Shown here: piece by piece, positions 1-11,036 of the stretch
How the letters are laid out: every line of letters starts with the position of its first letter
How positions within the stretch are numbered: the stretch's first letter is position 1
Assembly (NCBI RefSeq): GCF_036850765.1
Contig: NC_089490.1
Span: forward strand, 133,576,522-133,640,521
Length of the DNA: 64,000 nt
Source: Saccopteryx bilineata
Lineage: Eukaryota; Chordata; Mammalia; Chiroptera; Emballonuridae
Direction: 5' to 3'
The notes under the pieces: generated by a model
The model's database searches: none
What the model was told of the DNA's origin: nothing
What the model saw: the letters and a program-made list of their open reading frames with translations, nothing else
Made by a program: the position numbers and the translations under genes

Positions 1-230
1 AGTCGCCTTCAAACGCAGACCCAGCTCAGAGCTGCAGGGCTGGATCTGAGAAGCCAGTGTGGTCCTGGGGTGAGGGAGCTGGGTGTGCCCTGCCAGCAGC
101 CTCGCGACGGCTGCTGCCAGACAAGTGCTGAGTGCCGCTTTCATGGTTCACTTTTTCTTTTTTTCCATAAAAGTAAAATCCTCTTTAGATTTCTTTCTGT
201 TACCAAAAATAGGTACTAATGGAGGACTTC

Positions 231-624
231 CTTTTTTTTTTTTTTTTGTATTTTTCTGAAGCTGGAAACGGGGAGAGACAGTCAGACTCCCGCATGCTCC
301 CGACCGGGATCCACCCGGCACGCCCACCAGGGGCGATGCTCTGCCCACCAGGGGGCGATGCTCTGCCCCTCTGGGGTGTCGCTCTGCCGCGACCAGAGAC
401 ACTCTAGCGCCTGGGGCAGAGGCCAAGGAGCCATCCCCAGCGCCCGGGCCATCTTTGCTCCAATGGAGCCTTGGCTGCAGGAGGGGAAGAGAGAGACAAA
501 GAGGAAGGGGGGGGGGGTTGGAGAAGCAAATGGGCGCTTCTCCTATGTGCCCTGGCCGGGAATCGAACCCGGGACCCCCCGCACACCAGGCCGACGCTCT
601 ACCGCTGAGCCAACCGGCCAGGGC
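231..624 (-). repeat. SINE family A
   Basis: The tRNA-like head (ttggctcagcggtagagcg, B box gttcgattcc) is at the right end in minus orientation and the A-rich tail is at 231-247. It is flanked by near-perfect direct repeats of tggaggactt at 220 and 626. The body shows the gccaaggctccattggagca and gggtggatcccggtcggg blocks typical of the family. Confidence 0.9.
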
Positions 625-1438
625 CTGGAGGACTTTCTTAAAAGCAAAATGGTTCAATGTGAATTTTCGGTAAGCAGTGAATACCTGTAATCTAATTAGG
701 TCTTTACTCTTCCCCATCCCACCTCTGTTTCCCAGCCTGACGCCTGCCAAAGGTCTCACCTCCTTTTGACTCCTCCTTCCAGCCCTGGAGCTACAGGGGC
801 TCTAGCATCCCCCCCTTTCCATGAAAACTCAAGTCTTCAAAACCCCATCTCCTTTGCACCATGTTCCTTTTCCACCCCTGGTTCTGCCCCCTTGCTGGGT
901 GGCTGACAACAGGGATTTCTACCCTCAGGGAGAACTGGGCCCTGTGACCTCAAGGTGGCCTACCCTTAAATGGCTCCCACTGGTCAGTGCCCAGTAACCC
1001 ACCCTCAGCTACTGTGTGAGAACATTCACTGCACTTGGAAGAACTCTCCTGGGGGCTTTCACACACAGAGTTTGGAGTCCCTGTGTGGTCTCATCTCGGG
1101 GTCCCTCTGACAGCAATATCTGGGGGGGGGGGGCTCATCCCTAATCTTTTGGCCGAGGAATGGCTTTATCAAGAACCAACAACCATTTTTAGCAGCAGGG
1201 CTATCTAAAACTGCATAGAGGGGGATAATTTCCAAACGAAAAAAATCTGTGGAGATGCAACTCTGCCCACAAAGACAACCTTTTACATTAGTCTGCAGAG
1301 CAGCTCATTCTTCTTAGAGACTGATCTGTTTGAAATCTATTCTTTCCAAGGAAAAGAGGATATTTAAATTTTCAAAATCAAGGTTCCGCCAAGCTGGTCT
1401 TTCAGGAACCAAGAAATATTTGTCCTAAAGTTACTCAT
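625..1438. other. unique intergenic DNA
   Basis: No gene or recognisable transposon seen. It contains a 12-G run at 1122-1133. Confidence 0.5.
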
Positions 1439-1451
1439 GACCCCATCTTTT

Positions 1452-1801
1452 TTTTTTTTTTTTTTTTTTTTTTTCAGAGACAGAGAGAGAGTCAGAGAGA
1501 GGGATAGACAGGAACAGACAAACAGGAACAGAGAGATGAGAAGCATCAATCATTAGTTTTTTGTTGCGTGTTGTAACACCTTAGTTGTTCATTGATTGCT
1601 TTCTCATATGTGCCTTGACCGTGGGGCTGCAGCAGACCGAGTAACCCCTTGCTCGAGCCAGCGACCTTGGGTCCAAGCTGGTAAGGTTTTGCTCAAACCA
1701 GATGAGCCCACACTCAATTTGGCAACCTCGAGGTCTCGAACCTGGGTCTTCCGCATCCTAGTCCGACGCTCTATCCACTGTGCCACCGCCTGGTCAGGCA
1801 C
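1452..1801 (-). repeat. SINE family C
   Basis: Minus orientation. A 23-T tail is followed by the pyrimidine-derived agagacagagag stretch, catcaatcattag, the cttgagc modules, and the tRNA-like head at the right end. The target duplication gaccccatctttt occurs at 1439 and 1802. Confidence 0.9.
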
Positions 1802-1814
1802 GACCCCATCTTTT

Positions 1815-3775
1815 AAATGTATTTTATTCCCAATGTTTCCAAGAGCCCAGGACAAATTCTTTGGCAGGCTCAAGTTCACCATATTTGTACTTATTTTTTC
1901 CCAACTGAAACCCCAGCAGTTCATGTAAGAAGGGAATATTTCTAAACCAGCAGACTAGGTGGGAAGCTGGCCACCCACAGCAGAGCCCAGAGGTCCCAGT
2001 CTGTATTATTGCAGGACAACATGGACATGTATCTAATATAGAACATGCATACATCACAGATGATATGTAACATAACACGACACACTACACATGTTCTGTT
2101 CGTTGAGTTCTGACAGCCCATGCCTGTCTCCCTGTACCTCAAGACTTCCATCCAGAGGCTCTGTTCCTAACAGTGAGACTTGGTCCCTTTACTCTATATT
2201 TATACTAGCAGATATAACAGGAATTTAACAGATAGAGGGAAGAATGAACCAATAGCATTTGAATGAAAACATCTATGTATCTATCAGCACATTAATTCCA
2301 GAGGAGGGCAGTGATTGTATACACTCACATTGCACAAGTTTCTGCAGGAAAATTCATATTGTGTAACTTTGAACCCAGCCCTTTGTGTTCCTTTATACAT
2401 GCTCATACTATATCCTGCAACATCCCCCAAATCATGTTTTCTCTCTGTACTTCCTGCGAGATAGGTAGCAGGCAAGGAGCTAACTCCCCTTTACAGCTGG
2501 AAAAGTTGGAGGCTCAAGAGCAGATAAAACAAAACAAATTTGCCTGTGGGTTAGGTCAGAGACCTTCCACAAAGCAAGGCTTCTTGCCAGTGCAAACCAA
2601 TCTACCAGACACATGAGTGGAGGGCCAGAAAAAGAGAGAGAACAGTGAACCTTGCCCAGAAGACAGAATTTCATCATCAGAATTGAGCCCTGCAGGCCTA
2701 AGAGTCTTCACTTTCAGAGGTCTTTTGCTTTGGCCAATTGCAAACATTCAGTTTCTGCACCAAGACAGAAGGATAAAAGAAATGCAACACACAACGGGAT
2801 GTTTGGACTGTGCTGAGCTTCTATCCATCAACCGAGACCTTCCTAGGTGGAAGTGCAGTGTCCACAACCCTACATGTCCCTGCCCGGCTCCCGACCCTGC
2901 CTCTCCAAGAGGAGGCCGCCCTGTTCTCGTGACATGTTCCCTCAAGTGCTGTCTCCCTGGCTCACGTTTAGGTAGAATTCCAAAAGAAACTGTTACTTCC
3001 ACTCCGTTCCAGTCCATTCTTTCATGATAATGCATCCCAGGCACTGTGTCTCAGGATGGTGTTTACGTGGCTACATGGGCTATTTCCAGGCCCGGCTATA
3101 TAACCAGCAAATGTGGTGACATAAATATGAGTAAATGCAGGAAGAGGCATGAAATAAAACATATCCTATTGAAGGAAGTGAGCGCTCCTTAAGAAAGGGA
3201 AGCACACACAGAGAAAGACACGGGCATATCAGAGTACAAATAGGGCCCCTGGGAACAGCAGATTCCACAGGCATGATGTTATTGAAGTACTTGATACTAG
3301 AGTAAGCACCTGCACATATGAATTACATCCTTGTTCAGTCCACTAACATTAGAGTACTGACATCTCAGGAAGCGCTTATATTTCAAATCCCGCTGCCCAC
3401 TGCACAATATCCAATAAATCCATCAATGACAAAGGACACCGGCTGAAAATGCTGAACAAGAGACCTCACCCACCTCAGAGAGCCCACCACCCTTAATTTA
3501 TGGGGGCTTTTCCTAGTCACTCACACTTCAGTTGTGGGACACAGGCAGGGTGAGATGTGCTATTAACACTTTCAGTGCTGACGTGGGGAAAGCAACAGGC
3601 TGGACATCTGGGAACGGGTCCTTGAGGTGGGCATCCACTCAGAGGGTGGAGGAGGGAGTCACTAACACCTCTCCCCACCTCACCCTGGGCCCTTAACTTA
3701 GCGATCACTTGTTTCTCCTTAGGAAGTTATGGGCCATGCTCACTTTGTTTAGAACAATTGTGCCTTTTACATATT
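1815..3775. other. unique intergenic DNA with one MIR-like remnant
   Basis: No gene supported. A diverged MIR-like segment lies at about 2390-2545 (gagataggtag..., cccctttacagctgg, gaggctcaagag). The rest shows no recognisable element. Confidence 0.45.
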
Positions 3776-3791
3776 TGAGGTAGGTTTTTTA

Positions 3792-3970
3792 TTTTTATTT
3801 ATTTATTTATTTTATTTATTCATTTTTAGAAAGAGAGGAGAGAGAGAAGGGGGAAGGGGAGGAAGCATCAACTCCCATATGTGCCTTGACCAGGCAAGCC
3901 CGGGGTTTTGAACCGGCAACCTCAGCATTCCAGGTCGACACTTTATCCACTGCGCCACCACAGGTCAGGC
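3792..3970 (-). repeat. SINE family B
   Basis: Minus orientation. The tail side reads atttattcatttttagaaag and the head side ccaccacaggtcaggc. A perfect 16-bp target duplication (tgaggtaggtttttta) occurs at 3776 and 3971. Confidence 0.93.
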
Positions 3971-4311
3971 TGAGGTAGGTTTTTTAATAATGATGGTTTT
4001 ATAAGCACAGAGTCAGAGGCATAATGGAAATTTTAGATACTTTCCTAAGACCATATGCAATCTCTAGTTAGAGAACAGGTGATTAAAACTGACCTGTGGT
4101 CAGTTTAAAAAACAAAAAAAAGATAGGAAAAAAAAGTCACCTCTAATAATGGTTTTCTTCAGGTGGCAAAATTTGGGGAGGTCTTTTTTTCTTCTTTCCT
4201 ATATCTCCTACATATGTTGTAATATTAGTATGAGATTTCTTTTATGCATCTCTGTGACCCAGTCACAGCAGGCACTACGGGGTAGCCAAATATTCGGTCA
4301 GAAATTATTCT

Positions 4312-4698
4312 AGGCCCTGGCTGTTCGACTCAGTGGTAGTGTTGGCCCAGCATGTGAATATCCTGGGTTTGATTCCTGGTCAGGGCACACAGGAGAAGCA
4401 CCCATCTGCTTCTCTACCCCTCCCGTCTCACTTCTCTATCTCACTCTCTCTCTTCCCCTCCTGCAGCCATGACTCAATTGGAGCGATTTGGCTCCAGCCA
4501 CTGAGGATAGCTCCATGGCCTCTGCCTCAGGCGCTAAGAAGGGCTAGGTTGCTGAGCAATGGAGCAATGCCCCAGATGGGCAGAGTATTGCCCCCTAGTG
4601 GGTTTGCCGGGTGGATCCTGGTCAGGGCACATATAGGAGTCTGCCTCTGCCTCCCCTCCTTTCACTGAATTAAAGATTAAAGTAAATTAAATTTTAAA
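4312..4698 (+). repeat. SINE family A, older subfamily
   Basis: The head is ggccctggctgttcgactcag and the body holds gagaagcacccatctgcttct and gccgggtggatcctggtc. It lacks the cggaggggcagag module of younger copies and its tail ends in attaaattttaaaa rather than aaatacaaaa. The target duplication aaattattct occurs at 4302 and 4699. Confidence 0.9.
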
Positions 4699-4708
4699 AA
4701 ATTATTCT

Positions 4709-7121
4709 GGGTGTTCTGTTGGAGGAGACTGACATGGGAATCAGCAGATTGAGTAGAGCATATCTGTTTTCCCCATGTGGGGGGCCTCCTCCAACCAGTA
4801 GAGGACCTGGGTAGAAAACAAGGCTGGGTGGGAGGGAGCCCCCCTGAATAACTACATTCGAGCTGAGACATCAGTCTCCTGCAGCCTTCAGACAAGCCTT
4901 GGCCTGAGCGACACCCACAGCCCTCCTGGGCCTGTGCTTGCCAACGCCAGAGCTGGGACGTCTCAGTCTCTGGAACTACATGAGCCAGTTCCTGAATATA
5001 TCTTGTTAGTTCTCTTTCTCTGGAGAACTCTAAACAACTCGCACTGCATTGATATTTTCACTTTTTTCAACAATTAGAAAATAATTTTTAAAAATGCATC
5101 TATGCAAATTTAAGAACTGTATACTTGTGCAAAGACAGCTTAACAGGATTAATCTCACTGAGAGAGCATTCATATTTCATTTCAGGTTTAATTCTGATAT
5201 TTATTCTTACCACAGAAATCGTAAGGCACCAAGAAAGTATTAACATCAATATTATTTACATAACATTACTCAAAGCTTTTACTGATTTTGAAAGTGTAAT
5301 TTTTAGGTTTAAAATTTTGCATGGGAAATGAAATCAGTTTTAATTACATGCCAATAATACTCTTCTTCAGTGACTTTTAAATCAACGATAGCAAAAGTCT
5401 TGGCTTTGTTCTTAAAACAGATTGCATTCTACAGAAACTTGTTTAACCTTGCCCAGTCTTAAGCTCTGTAGACAACATGATTACCAAAAATGAATATTTT
5501 AAAAAATTTTACAATGTTGTATGAATGATAATAATTTATTTGGTCATCACAATAGTCGTGTGTTTTAGGTACGTCAGCCCCATTCCAGGAGACTGTTCCA
5601 TAGCAGGGATGGCAAAGAGGGCATGACTCACCGAAGATCACACGCTAGCAGGTCACAGAGCGGGGGCTTAACACCAGGGCCTTCACTTCTAAACCTGTGC
5701 TCTTCCCTATGGAGTGGGACACCATCTCCTGCCTGAAGAGCGTGCTGTCAAGAGGAGATGGATACACAGGAAACGACATAAGAGTTTACGATTAAGCATT
5801 AAATCTGAGTGGTATTTTCATCGACTTTCATCAATTATAGCAAGTCTTGCCTGACTTGCTGTATTTTAAAAACTGAAGTTCAAAGTTGGAAAAGAATTCA
5901 CCCCCATAGCTAGTGGCAGCTCCAGCAAGAGAAGCATGGAATGATGGCTTGTGTGCCCAATGAGGCATAAACAGAGACCAGCGACAGCCCAAGAAGCAGT
6001 GCTTTCAGGAGGCCCGAGTGAAGGCAGCTTTCCCCTCCGTCCAGATGTTCAGAAACAACAGAATGTAATGATTCAGAAGGGAAAAAAGCTTTTGTTTGAT
6101 TGTTGACTTTTTATTAAGCCTTTACAAAACCAATGATTCTCTTCAGGGTCCTCAAAATCATTGATTTCTTCTATACAATATGCCAAGAACCGGATGTCCT
6201 TTAATAATTAATATCTTCCTTCAGATCATCTGGAATAGGACTGGGAGAGACCAGGGTGGAGTTGGGGGGATGGTGTGATAAGGAGAGTGTGGAAAGAATG
6301 AGGGAAAAGCAAGAAGTGAGAAAGAAGGAGCAAAGAGAAAGGAAAATAATACTGAAAAAAATTAGCTTTTGCCTTCTCAAGTTTATTGCTATTATAATTA
6401 GCCACCATTTTTGAGAACTTTCTAAGGGCCAGGGTCTATAAGAGGTGTTTTGCTTATACTAAGTCTCACAAAAACACTTGAAAGGTAGACTTTGCCACTA
6501 TTTTCGACAATGAACTTGACATTAATCTGCTCAGGGTCCCACAGCCCAGTGGAGGAGATGGGAACTGAGTCCAGGTCACTTAAACTGCAGAGTGTGAGTT
6601 CTCAACTTCCTGAGAGAACTGTTCCCACTTCTAAGCTCTACGGGCTGGGGCCTCAAATCTTCTCAGATGCTCTTTCTCCGCTTGGCCAAACAATGGCTAG
6701 CTGGCAGTTCCCAAGCTACTTGGAGTTTTTTGTTTGTTGTTTTTAATTTATTGAAACTCATGGTTTGTGAATTTAGAATCTTTACCCACTGAATTTTTAA
6801 TACAACTGAGAGTAGGACAATTGATTAAAGCACGAGATTTTACTAAAAATCTAAGGGCTGGGTCACTGCAGCGAGCATTGTCGCTCTCCGTGTCTGAGCA
6901 GAAGCAGGCTGAGCCAGACCAGTCGGCTCCACAGAGCCGGAAAACAACAGGGAGCAGCTCTACATTGCTCCCAGAGGCTGTGACCAGGGCCAAAGGCACG
7001 CCATGAATGCATGCCTTTAGTATTTCTGGTCCCAACCACCCAAAATGTTCACGATATCATCAGCACTCCTGAGAAAATTAACCTTCATTGCAAATATAAT
7101 CCTAAGGGGATCCAAAGATAA
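4709..7121. other. unique intergenic DNA with MIR remnants
   Basis: No gene supported. MIR-like segments lie at about 5545-5705 (gatggcaaagagg..., tcacagagcgggggcttaaca) and 6425-6605 (agggtcccacagcccagtgg, gggaactgagtccaggtc). The rest is AT-rich with no recognisable element. Confidence 0.45.
6425..6605 (+). repeat. MIR-like ancient SINE
   Basis: Diverged. It keeps the order of the MIR core and 3' part: tataagaggtgttttgc, ctcacaaaaacacttgaaaggta, ggtcccacagc and aactgagtccaggtc. Confidence 0.6.
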
Positions 7122-7135
7122 AAGAGCTGGTTTCT

Positions 7136-7335
7136 GGCCTGACCTGTGGTGGTGCAGTGGATAAAGTGTTGACCTGGAAATGCTGAGGTCGCCGGTTCGA
7201 AACCCTGGGCTTGCCTGGTCAAGGCACATATGGGAGTTGATGCTTCCAGCTCCTCCCCCCTTCTCTCTCTCGGTCTCTCCCTCTCCTCTCTAAAATGAAT
7301 AAATTAAAAAAAAATTAAAAAGACAAAAAACAAAT
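7136..7335 (+). repeat. SINE family B
   Basis: Head ggcctgacctgtggtggtgc, B box ccggttcgaaa, then caaggcacatatgggagttg, a CT-rich region and an A-rich tail. The target duplication aagagctggtttc occurs at 7122 and 7336. Confidence 0.95.
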
Positions 7336-7534
7336 AAGAGCTGGTTTCCAGCCAGCAACAAGGTGTGAAAAAGGTTTTGAATCCTTCTGAACTCAAGTTC
7401 TGGAGAGCTCATCAGAATTAGAAAGAACTCAGAAAACGAAGAGGCATGTTATAGTTTAATGGAGATTAGCAAATACTGACCTGATGGGGCCCCAGTGAAG
7501 TCGCTTGTTTTCTTTATGCTTCTCATTTTTTTTT

Positions 7535-7569
7535 CAAGACTTTTATTTTTTTTTATTCATTTTAGACAG

Positions 7570-7602
<33 letters not shown>

Positions 7603-7723
7603 GGGAGGAGCAGGAAGCATCAACTCCCATATGTTCCTTGACCAGGCAAGCCCAGGGTTTTGAACCGGCGACCTCAGCATTCCAGGTCGATGTTTTATCC
7701 ACTGCACCACCACAGGTCAGGCT
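7535..7723 (-). repeat. SINE family B
   Basis: Minus orientation, with a (GA)n tract after the tail. The target duplication gcttctcatttttttt occurs at 7518 and 7724. Confidence 0.94.
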
Positions 7724-7809
7724 GCTTCTCATTTTTTTTAACACAATGTGGTCCTCAATCTAGAACAAAAAATACCATTTTTGTTGAATATTATTTTGAA
7801 AAAAACTCA

Positions 7810-8069
7810 GGATTTAGAGTCTTAAGAACTGTGTTCTAATCCCAGTTCTACTGATTATAAGGTCCTTTGAGCAATTTACTAACCACCTTGAGTCTTAAAT
7901 TACTAACTGGACAATCTACTAACTCCTTGAATTTCCTTAGTTGCCATGATCTGCAAGGTGTTGTGAATAATGTCTGTTTGACGATGCTGTTGAGAGAATT
8001 CCATGGAATATTTTTCAATGCATCCAGCACTTTGCCTGGACAATATGTGGTCAGTAAGAGTTGGATCAT
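7810..8069 (+). repeat. MIR-like ancient SINE
   Basis: It follows the MIR layout: gttctaatcccagttctac, ttgagcaatttactaacc, and a cagcactttgcctggac end. A family C SINE has inserted at its 3' end. Confidence 0.65.
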
Positions 8070-8422
8070 GTCTGACCAGTGGTGCAGTGGATAGAATGTC
8101 GACCTGGGATGCTGAGGTTCCAGGTTTGAAACCCCAACGTAACCAGCTTGAGCATAGGCTTATCCGGCTAGAGTGCAGGCTTGTCAGCTTGACTTCAGGG
8201 TCATCAGCTTGAGCACAGGGTTGCCAGCTAGAGTGCAGGGTAGCTAGCTTGAGTGTGGAACCATCAACATGACCTCAAGGTTGCTGGCTTGAGCAAGGGT
8301 CACTGGCTCAGCAGGAGCCCCCCTGTCAAGGCACATATGAGAAGTAATCATGAACAAACTGATGCAACTATAAGTTGATGCTTCTCCTCTCTCTCTCTTT
8401 CTTTCTCGCTCACGAAAAAAAA
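8070..8422 (+). repeat. SINE family C with expanded internal module array
   Basis: The head is gtctgaccagtggtgcagtgg and the tail ctctctttctttctcgctcacgaaaaaaaa. The target duplication gagttggatcat recurs as gggttagatcat. Between 8141 and 8320 there are about nine units of 19-21 bp built on agcttgagcacagggttgcc, more than in other family C copies in this window. Confidence 0.9.
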
Positions 8423-8454
8423 GGGTTAGATCATGATCTGAATGTGGGCCAGGA

Positions 8455-8620
8455 AAAACAAAACAAAACTGGATCTGCTTCAGGTCTGAGCCTCATCCTC
8501 AGAAGCAGTGGGACTTTGAGCAAATTACTCCAACTCCTGGGCTGTCACTTTCCTAATCTGCAAAGTGAGAAGGTTGGGAAAATAGTCCTTAAATTTTTTA
8601 TCCATGTTATTCTGTGAGTT
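8455..8620 (+). repeat. MIR-like ancient SINE
   Basis: It shows the MIR core: gggactttgagcaaattac, then gggctgtcactttcctaatc and tgcaaagtgagaaggttggg. Confidence 0.65.
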
Positions 8621-8622
8621 TA

Positions 8623-9504
8623 GAAAATTGTTTTTATACAGCTGTATATTGCAAGTCTTTCAAACTACAAGCACAAAATAATACATCCTGAAATTTTATA
8701 TTTGACATTTTATAGTGTCAGTGTCTGCAGCACAATGACATATGACAGGTAAAATAAGAGTCATTATATAATATGATACATTTTTTTAAAAGAAGGATTC
8801 CCAATGCCCCAGCAGAAGCTATCCCCAAATTGGAGGCTAACTCCTTTAGAAGGAAGCTTCCATTCTCACCTATAAATTTCTGGGTATCATTGTCTTAGCT
8901 AGATACAGCAAAGGGCTGGTGAAACCCCTTAATTTTAACCAGTTTCTCAACTTAAAGCTAGCATGCAACTAAATTTATGCTTAACTCACTGATTATTAAT
9001 TATCATTGAATAAACATTCCTTTTGACATCTGCTAGCCCAAGCCTTAAGTACAAGACCTGTGCCAGTTCATAGGCAGATATGGCAATAGCTGCCACAGCT
9101 CAGACAGATTTACTCCTGGGATTACAGTGTACAGCACCAAAGAGGGCTATGTATGTGACTCGAATCACCCCAGAACTGATTTAGGATGGGCAAGACCGCC
9201 CTGAGGGAAACTGTTCTTTCACCAGACTCTAGTGAAAACCTCTGGTAAGCTTATTTGGTTCTTGGCTAAAATGCATACCTGACCCCACACTGTGAAACCA
9301 GAAGAGGATACATTGTGGGAGGTGAAAATATCTCTCACTAGAGCAAGGCTGAATTTTGAATAAGATATTTAAAATTTTAGCAAAAGCTAGATTACACAAC
9401 CAACCATTTGGTTGGTTACACATATCCCCCCTCCCCAACCCCCAAATTTAATACAGAAAACTCTAAAGTAGGCGTGACAAGTGCAATGGCTGAAATTGAT
9501 GGGA
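8623..9504. other. unique intergenic DNA
   Basis: AT-rich. No gene or recognisable element seen. Confidence 0.45.
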
Positions 9505-9517
9505 CTGATTTCCTTTT

Positions 9518-9905
9518 ATTGTTTTTTGTTTGTTTGTTTTTTGTATTTTTCTGAAGCTGGAAACGGTGAGAGACAGTCAGACAGACTCCCGCATGTGCCC
9601 GACCGGGATCCACCCGGCACGCCCACCAGGGGGCGACGCTCTGCCCCTCCCGGGCATCGCTCTGTCACAACCAGAGCCACTCTAGCGCCTGGGGCAGAGG
9701 CCAAGGAGCCATCCCCAGCGCCCGGGCCATCTTTTGCTCCAATGGAGCCTCGCTGAGGGAGAGGAAGAGAGAGACAGAGAGGAAGGAGAGGGGGAGGGGT
9801 GGAGAAGCAGATGGGCGCTTCTCCTGTGTGCCCTGGCCGGGAATCGAACCCGGGACTTCTGCATGCCAGGCCGACGCTCTACCACTGAGCCAACTGGCCA
9901 GGGCC
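9518..9905 (-). repeat. SINE family A (left half of a SINE dimer)
   Basis: Minus orientation, young copy with head ttggctcagtggtagagc at the right end. It abuts a family B copy. The target duplication ctgatttcctttt is found at 9505 and only again at 10144, beyond the B copy. Confidence 0.92.
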
Positions 9906-10143
9906 AGTTTTTTTTTTGTTTTTTTTTTAGGGTTTGGGTTTTTTTTGTTTGTTTGTTTTTTATTTATTCATTTTAGAAAGAAGAGAGAGAGGGAGAGAAG
10001 AGAGAGACAGAGAGAGAGAGAAGGAGGAGGAGCAGGAAGCATCAACTCCCATATGTGCCTTGACCAGGCAAGCCCAGGGTTTCGAACCGACGACCTCAGC
10101 ATTTCCAGGTCAACGCTTTATCCACTGTGCCACCACAGGTCAG
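9906..10143 (-). repeat. SINE family B (right half of a SINE dimer)
   Basis: Minus orientation. Its long A-rich tail (T-rich on the plus strand, 9906-9960) joins the head of the family A copy. It shares the outer target duplication with that copy. Confidence 0.92.
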
Positions 10144-10248
10144 CTGATTTCCTTTTGAAGACGTGTAGGAGGTGGCTCTGGGCTAAGGACATGAGAGACT
10201 AGAAGTGGAAGATGCCCCCAAAATGGAGCAAAGAGGTCATCATGTTAG

Positions 10249-10319
10249 AATTATAGGTAGAGGGCATCTACCTATAATTTCACTAGAATTATAGGTAGAT
10301 GGGAAGATAGCTTCCCATC
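10249..10319. repeat. two adjacent perfect hairpins plus a third repeat arm
   Basis: aattataggtaga at 10249-10261 pairs with its exact inverse at 10267-10279 around a 5-nt loop. The same 13-mer recurs directly at 10287-10299. Overlapping its end, gatgggaag (10298-10306) pairs with cttcccatc (10311-10319) around a 4-nt loop. Confidence 0.85.
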
Positions 10320-10444
10320 AAGGGCATTTTTGATCACATAACAAGTCCAATACAGAAGAAATTCTCATCTTCCCTGCATAACTCTTTTCTCCCACAACCC
10401 CTGAATCTTTGCCTCTCGACTTATAGCATTTCCATCGGAGAATG

Positions 10445-10600
10445 GACTAGAAATTAAAAGATACCTGACTCCAGCTCTGCTACTTGCTAACTGTGTGATT
10501 GTGTCACATTAACCTCTTAAGTCTCAGTTTCCTTATCCATAATATGGGCACAATGTGAGACCACATAAAACAAGGGCTCATGGCCAAATATCTACTGCAG
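10445..10600 (+). repeat. MIR-like ancient SINE
   Basis: gctctgctacttgctaactg, then taacctcttaagtctcag and tttccttatccataatatgg follow the MIR core. Confidence 0.75.
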
Positions 10601-10714
10601 TGATTACAGTACAGATAAACAACACATGGAGTGCCTTTCTCCTCTCGTTACCCCTAGCCATGGAAAGTGCTTCTGTAACAAGAGTGTGGGAGAGTGCCGG
10701 ATGATGAGGGTAAG

Positions 10715-10835
10715 AGGCACACAGCTGTATTATTTAATTTCTACAGCAGGCACATAAAGCGGGTCTCACTAAGAGTCCCATTTCACAGACCAGATAACTG
10801 AGACTAACAGACCTGTGTTTTCTTAGTTTACTTTT
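10715..10835 (+). repeat. MIR-like 3' fragment
   Basis: cagctgtattatttaatttc, cagcaggcacataaagc and agtcccatttcacagaccag resemble the MIR/MIRb 3' half. Confidence 0.5.
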
Positions 10836-10844
10836 TCTTTTTTT

Positions 10845-10880
10845 AGTGTGCGTGTGTGCGTGTGTGTGCACATATGCGTG
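10845..10880 (+). repeat. (GT)n-like simple repeat
   Basis: Alternating tgcgtgtgtgcgtgtgtgtg; purine-pyrimidine alternation could form Z-DNA. Confidence 0.7.
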
Positions 10881-10917
10881 GCCTTGCTGGGGTATGGGCA
10901 AAAGGGGAAGGAGGCTA

Positions 10918-11036
10918 GAGCCTACAGCTCCCATATTACCAAACGATCTCCCATCCGAGTATTGACCAGGCCAGACCCTGCTTAGCTTCCAGAATCAGAC
11001 AAGATCGGGCACAGTTCAGGGTGGTGTGGAGGCAGA
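10918..11036 (-). pseudogene. 5S rRNA pseudogene
   Basis: The minus strand reads like 5S rRNA end to end: accaccctgaac, cccgatcttgtctgat, ggaagctaagcagggtc, ggcctggtcaatactcgga, tgggagatc, and a gctgtaggct end. Substitutions lie in the internal promoter and stems, for example gaactgtgcccg where the functional gene has gaacgcgcccg, and the 5' end is altered (gtctgcctccacacc). There is no T-run terminator right after it (agagcctcc...). It is therefore a dispersed 5S copy rather than an active gene. Confidence 0.88.

Noticed and set aside
148..759. Open frame of 203 codons on the minus strand
   Set aside because: It lies within and around a family A SINE; the sequence and its low-complexity ends are repeat-derived, and the same peptide pieces recur at every family A copy.
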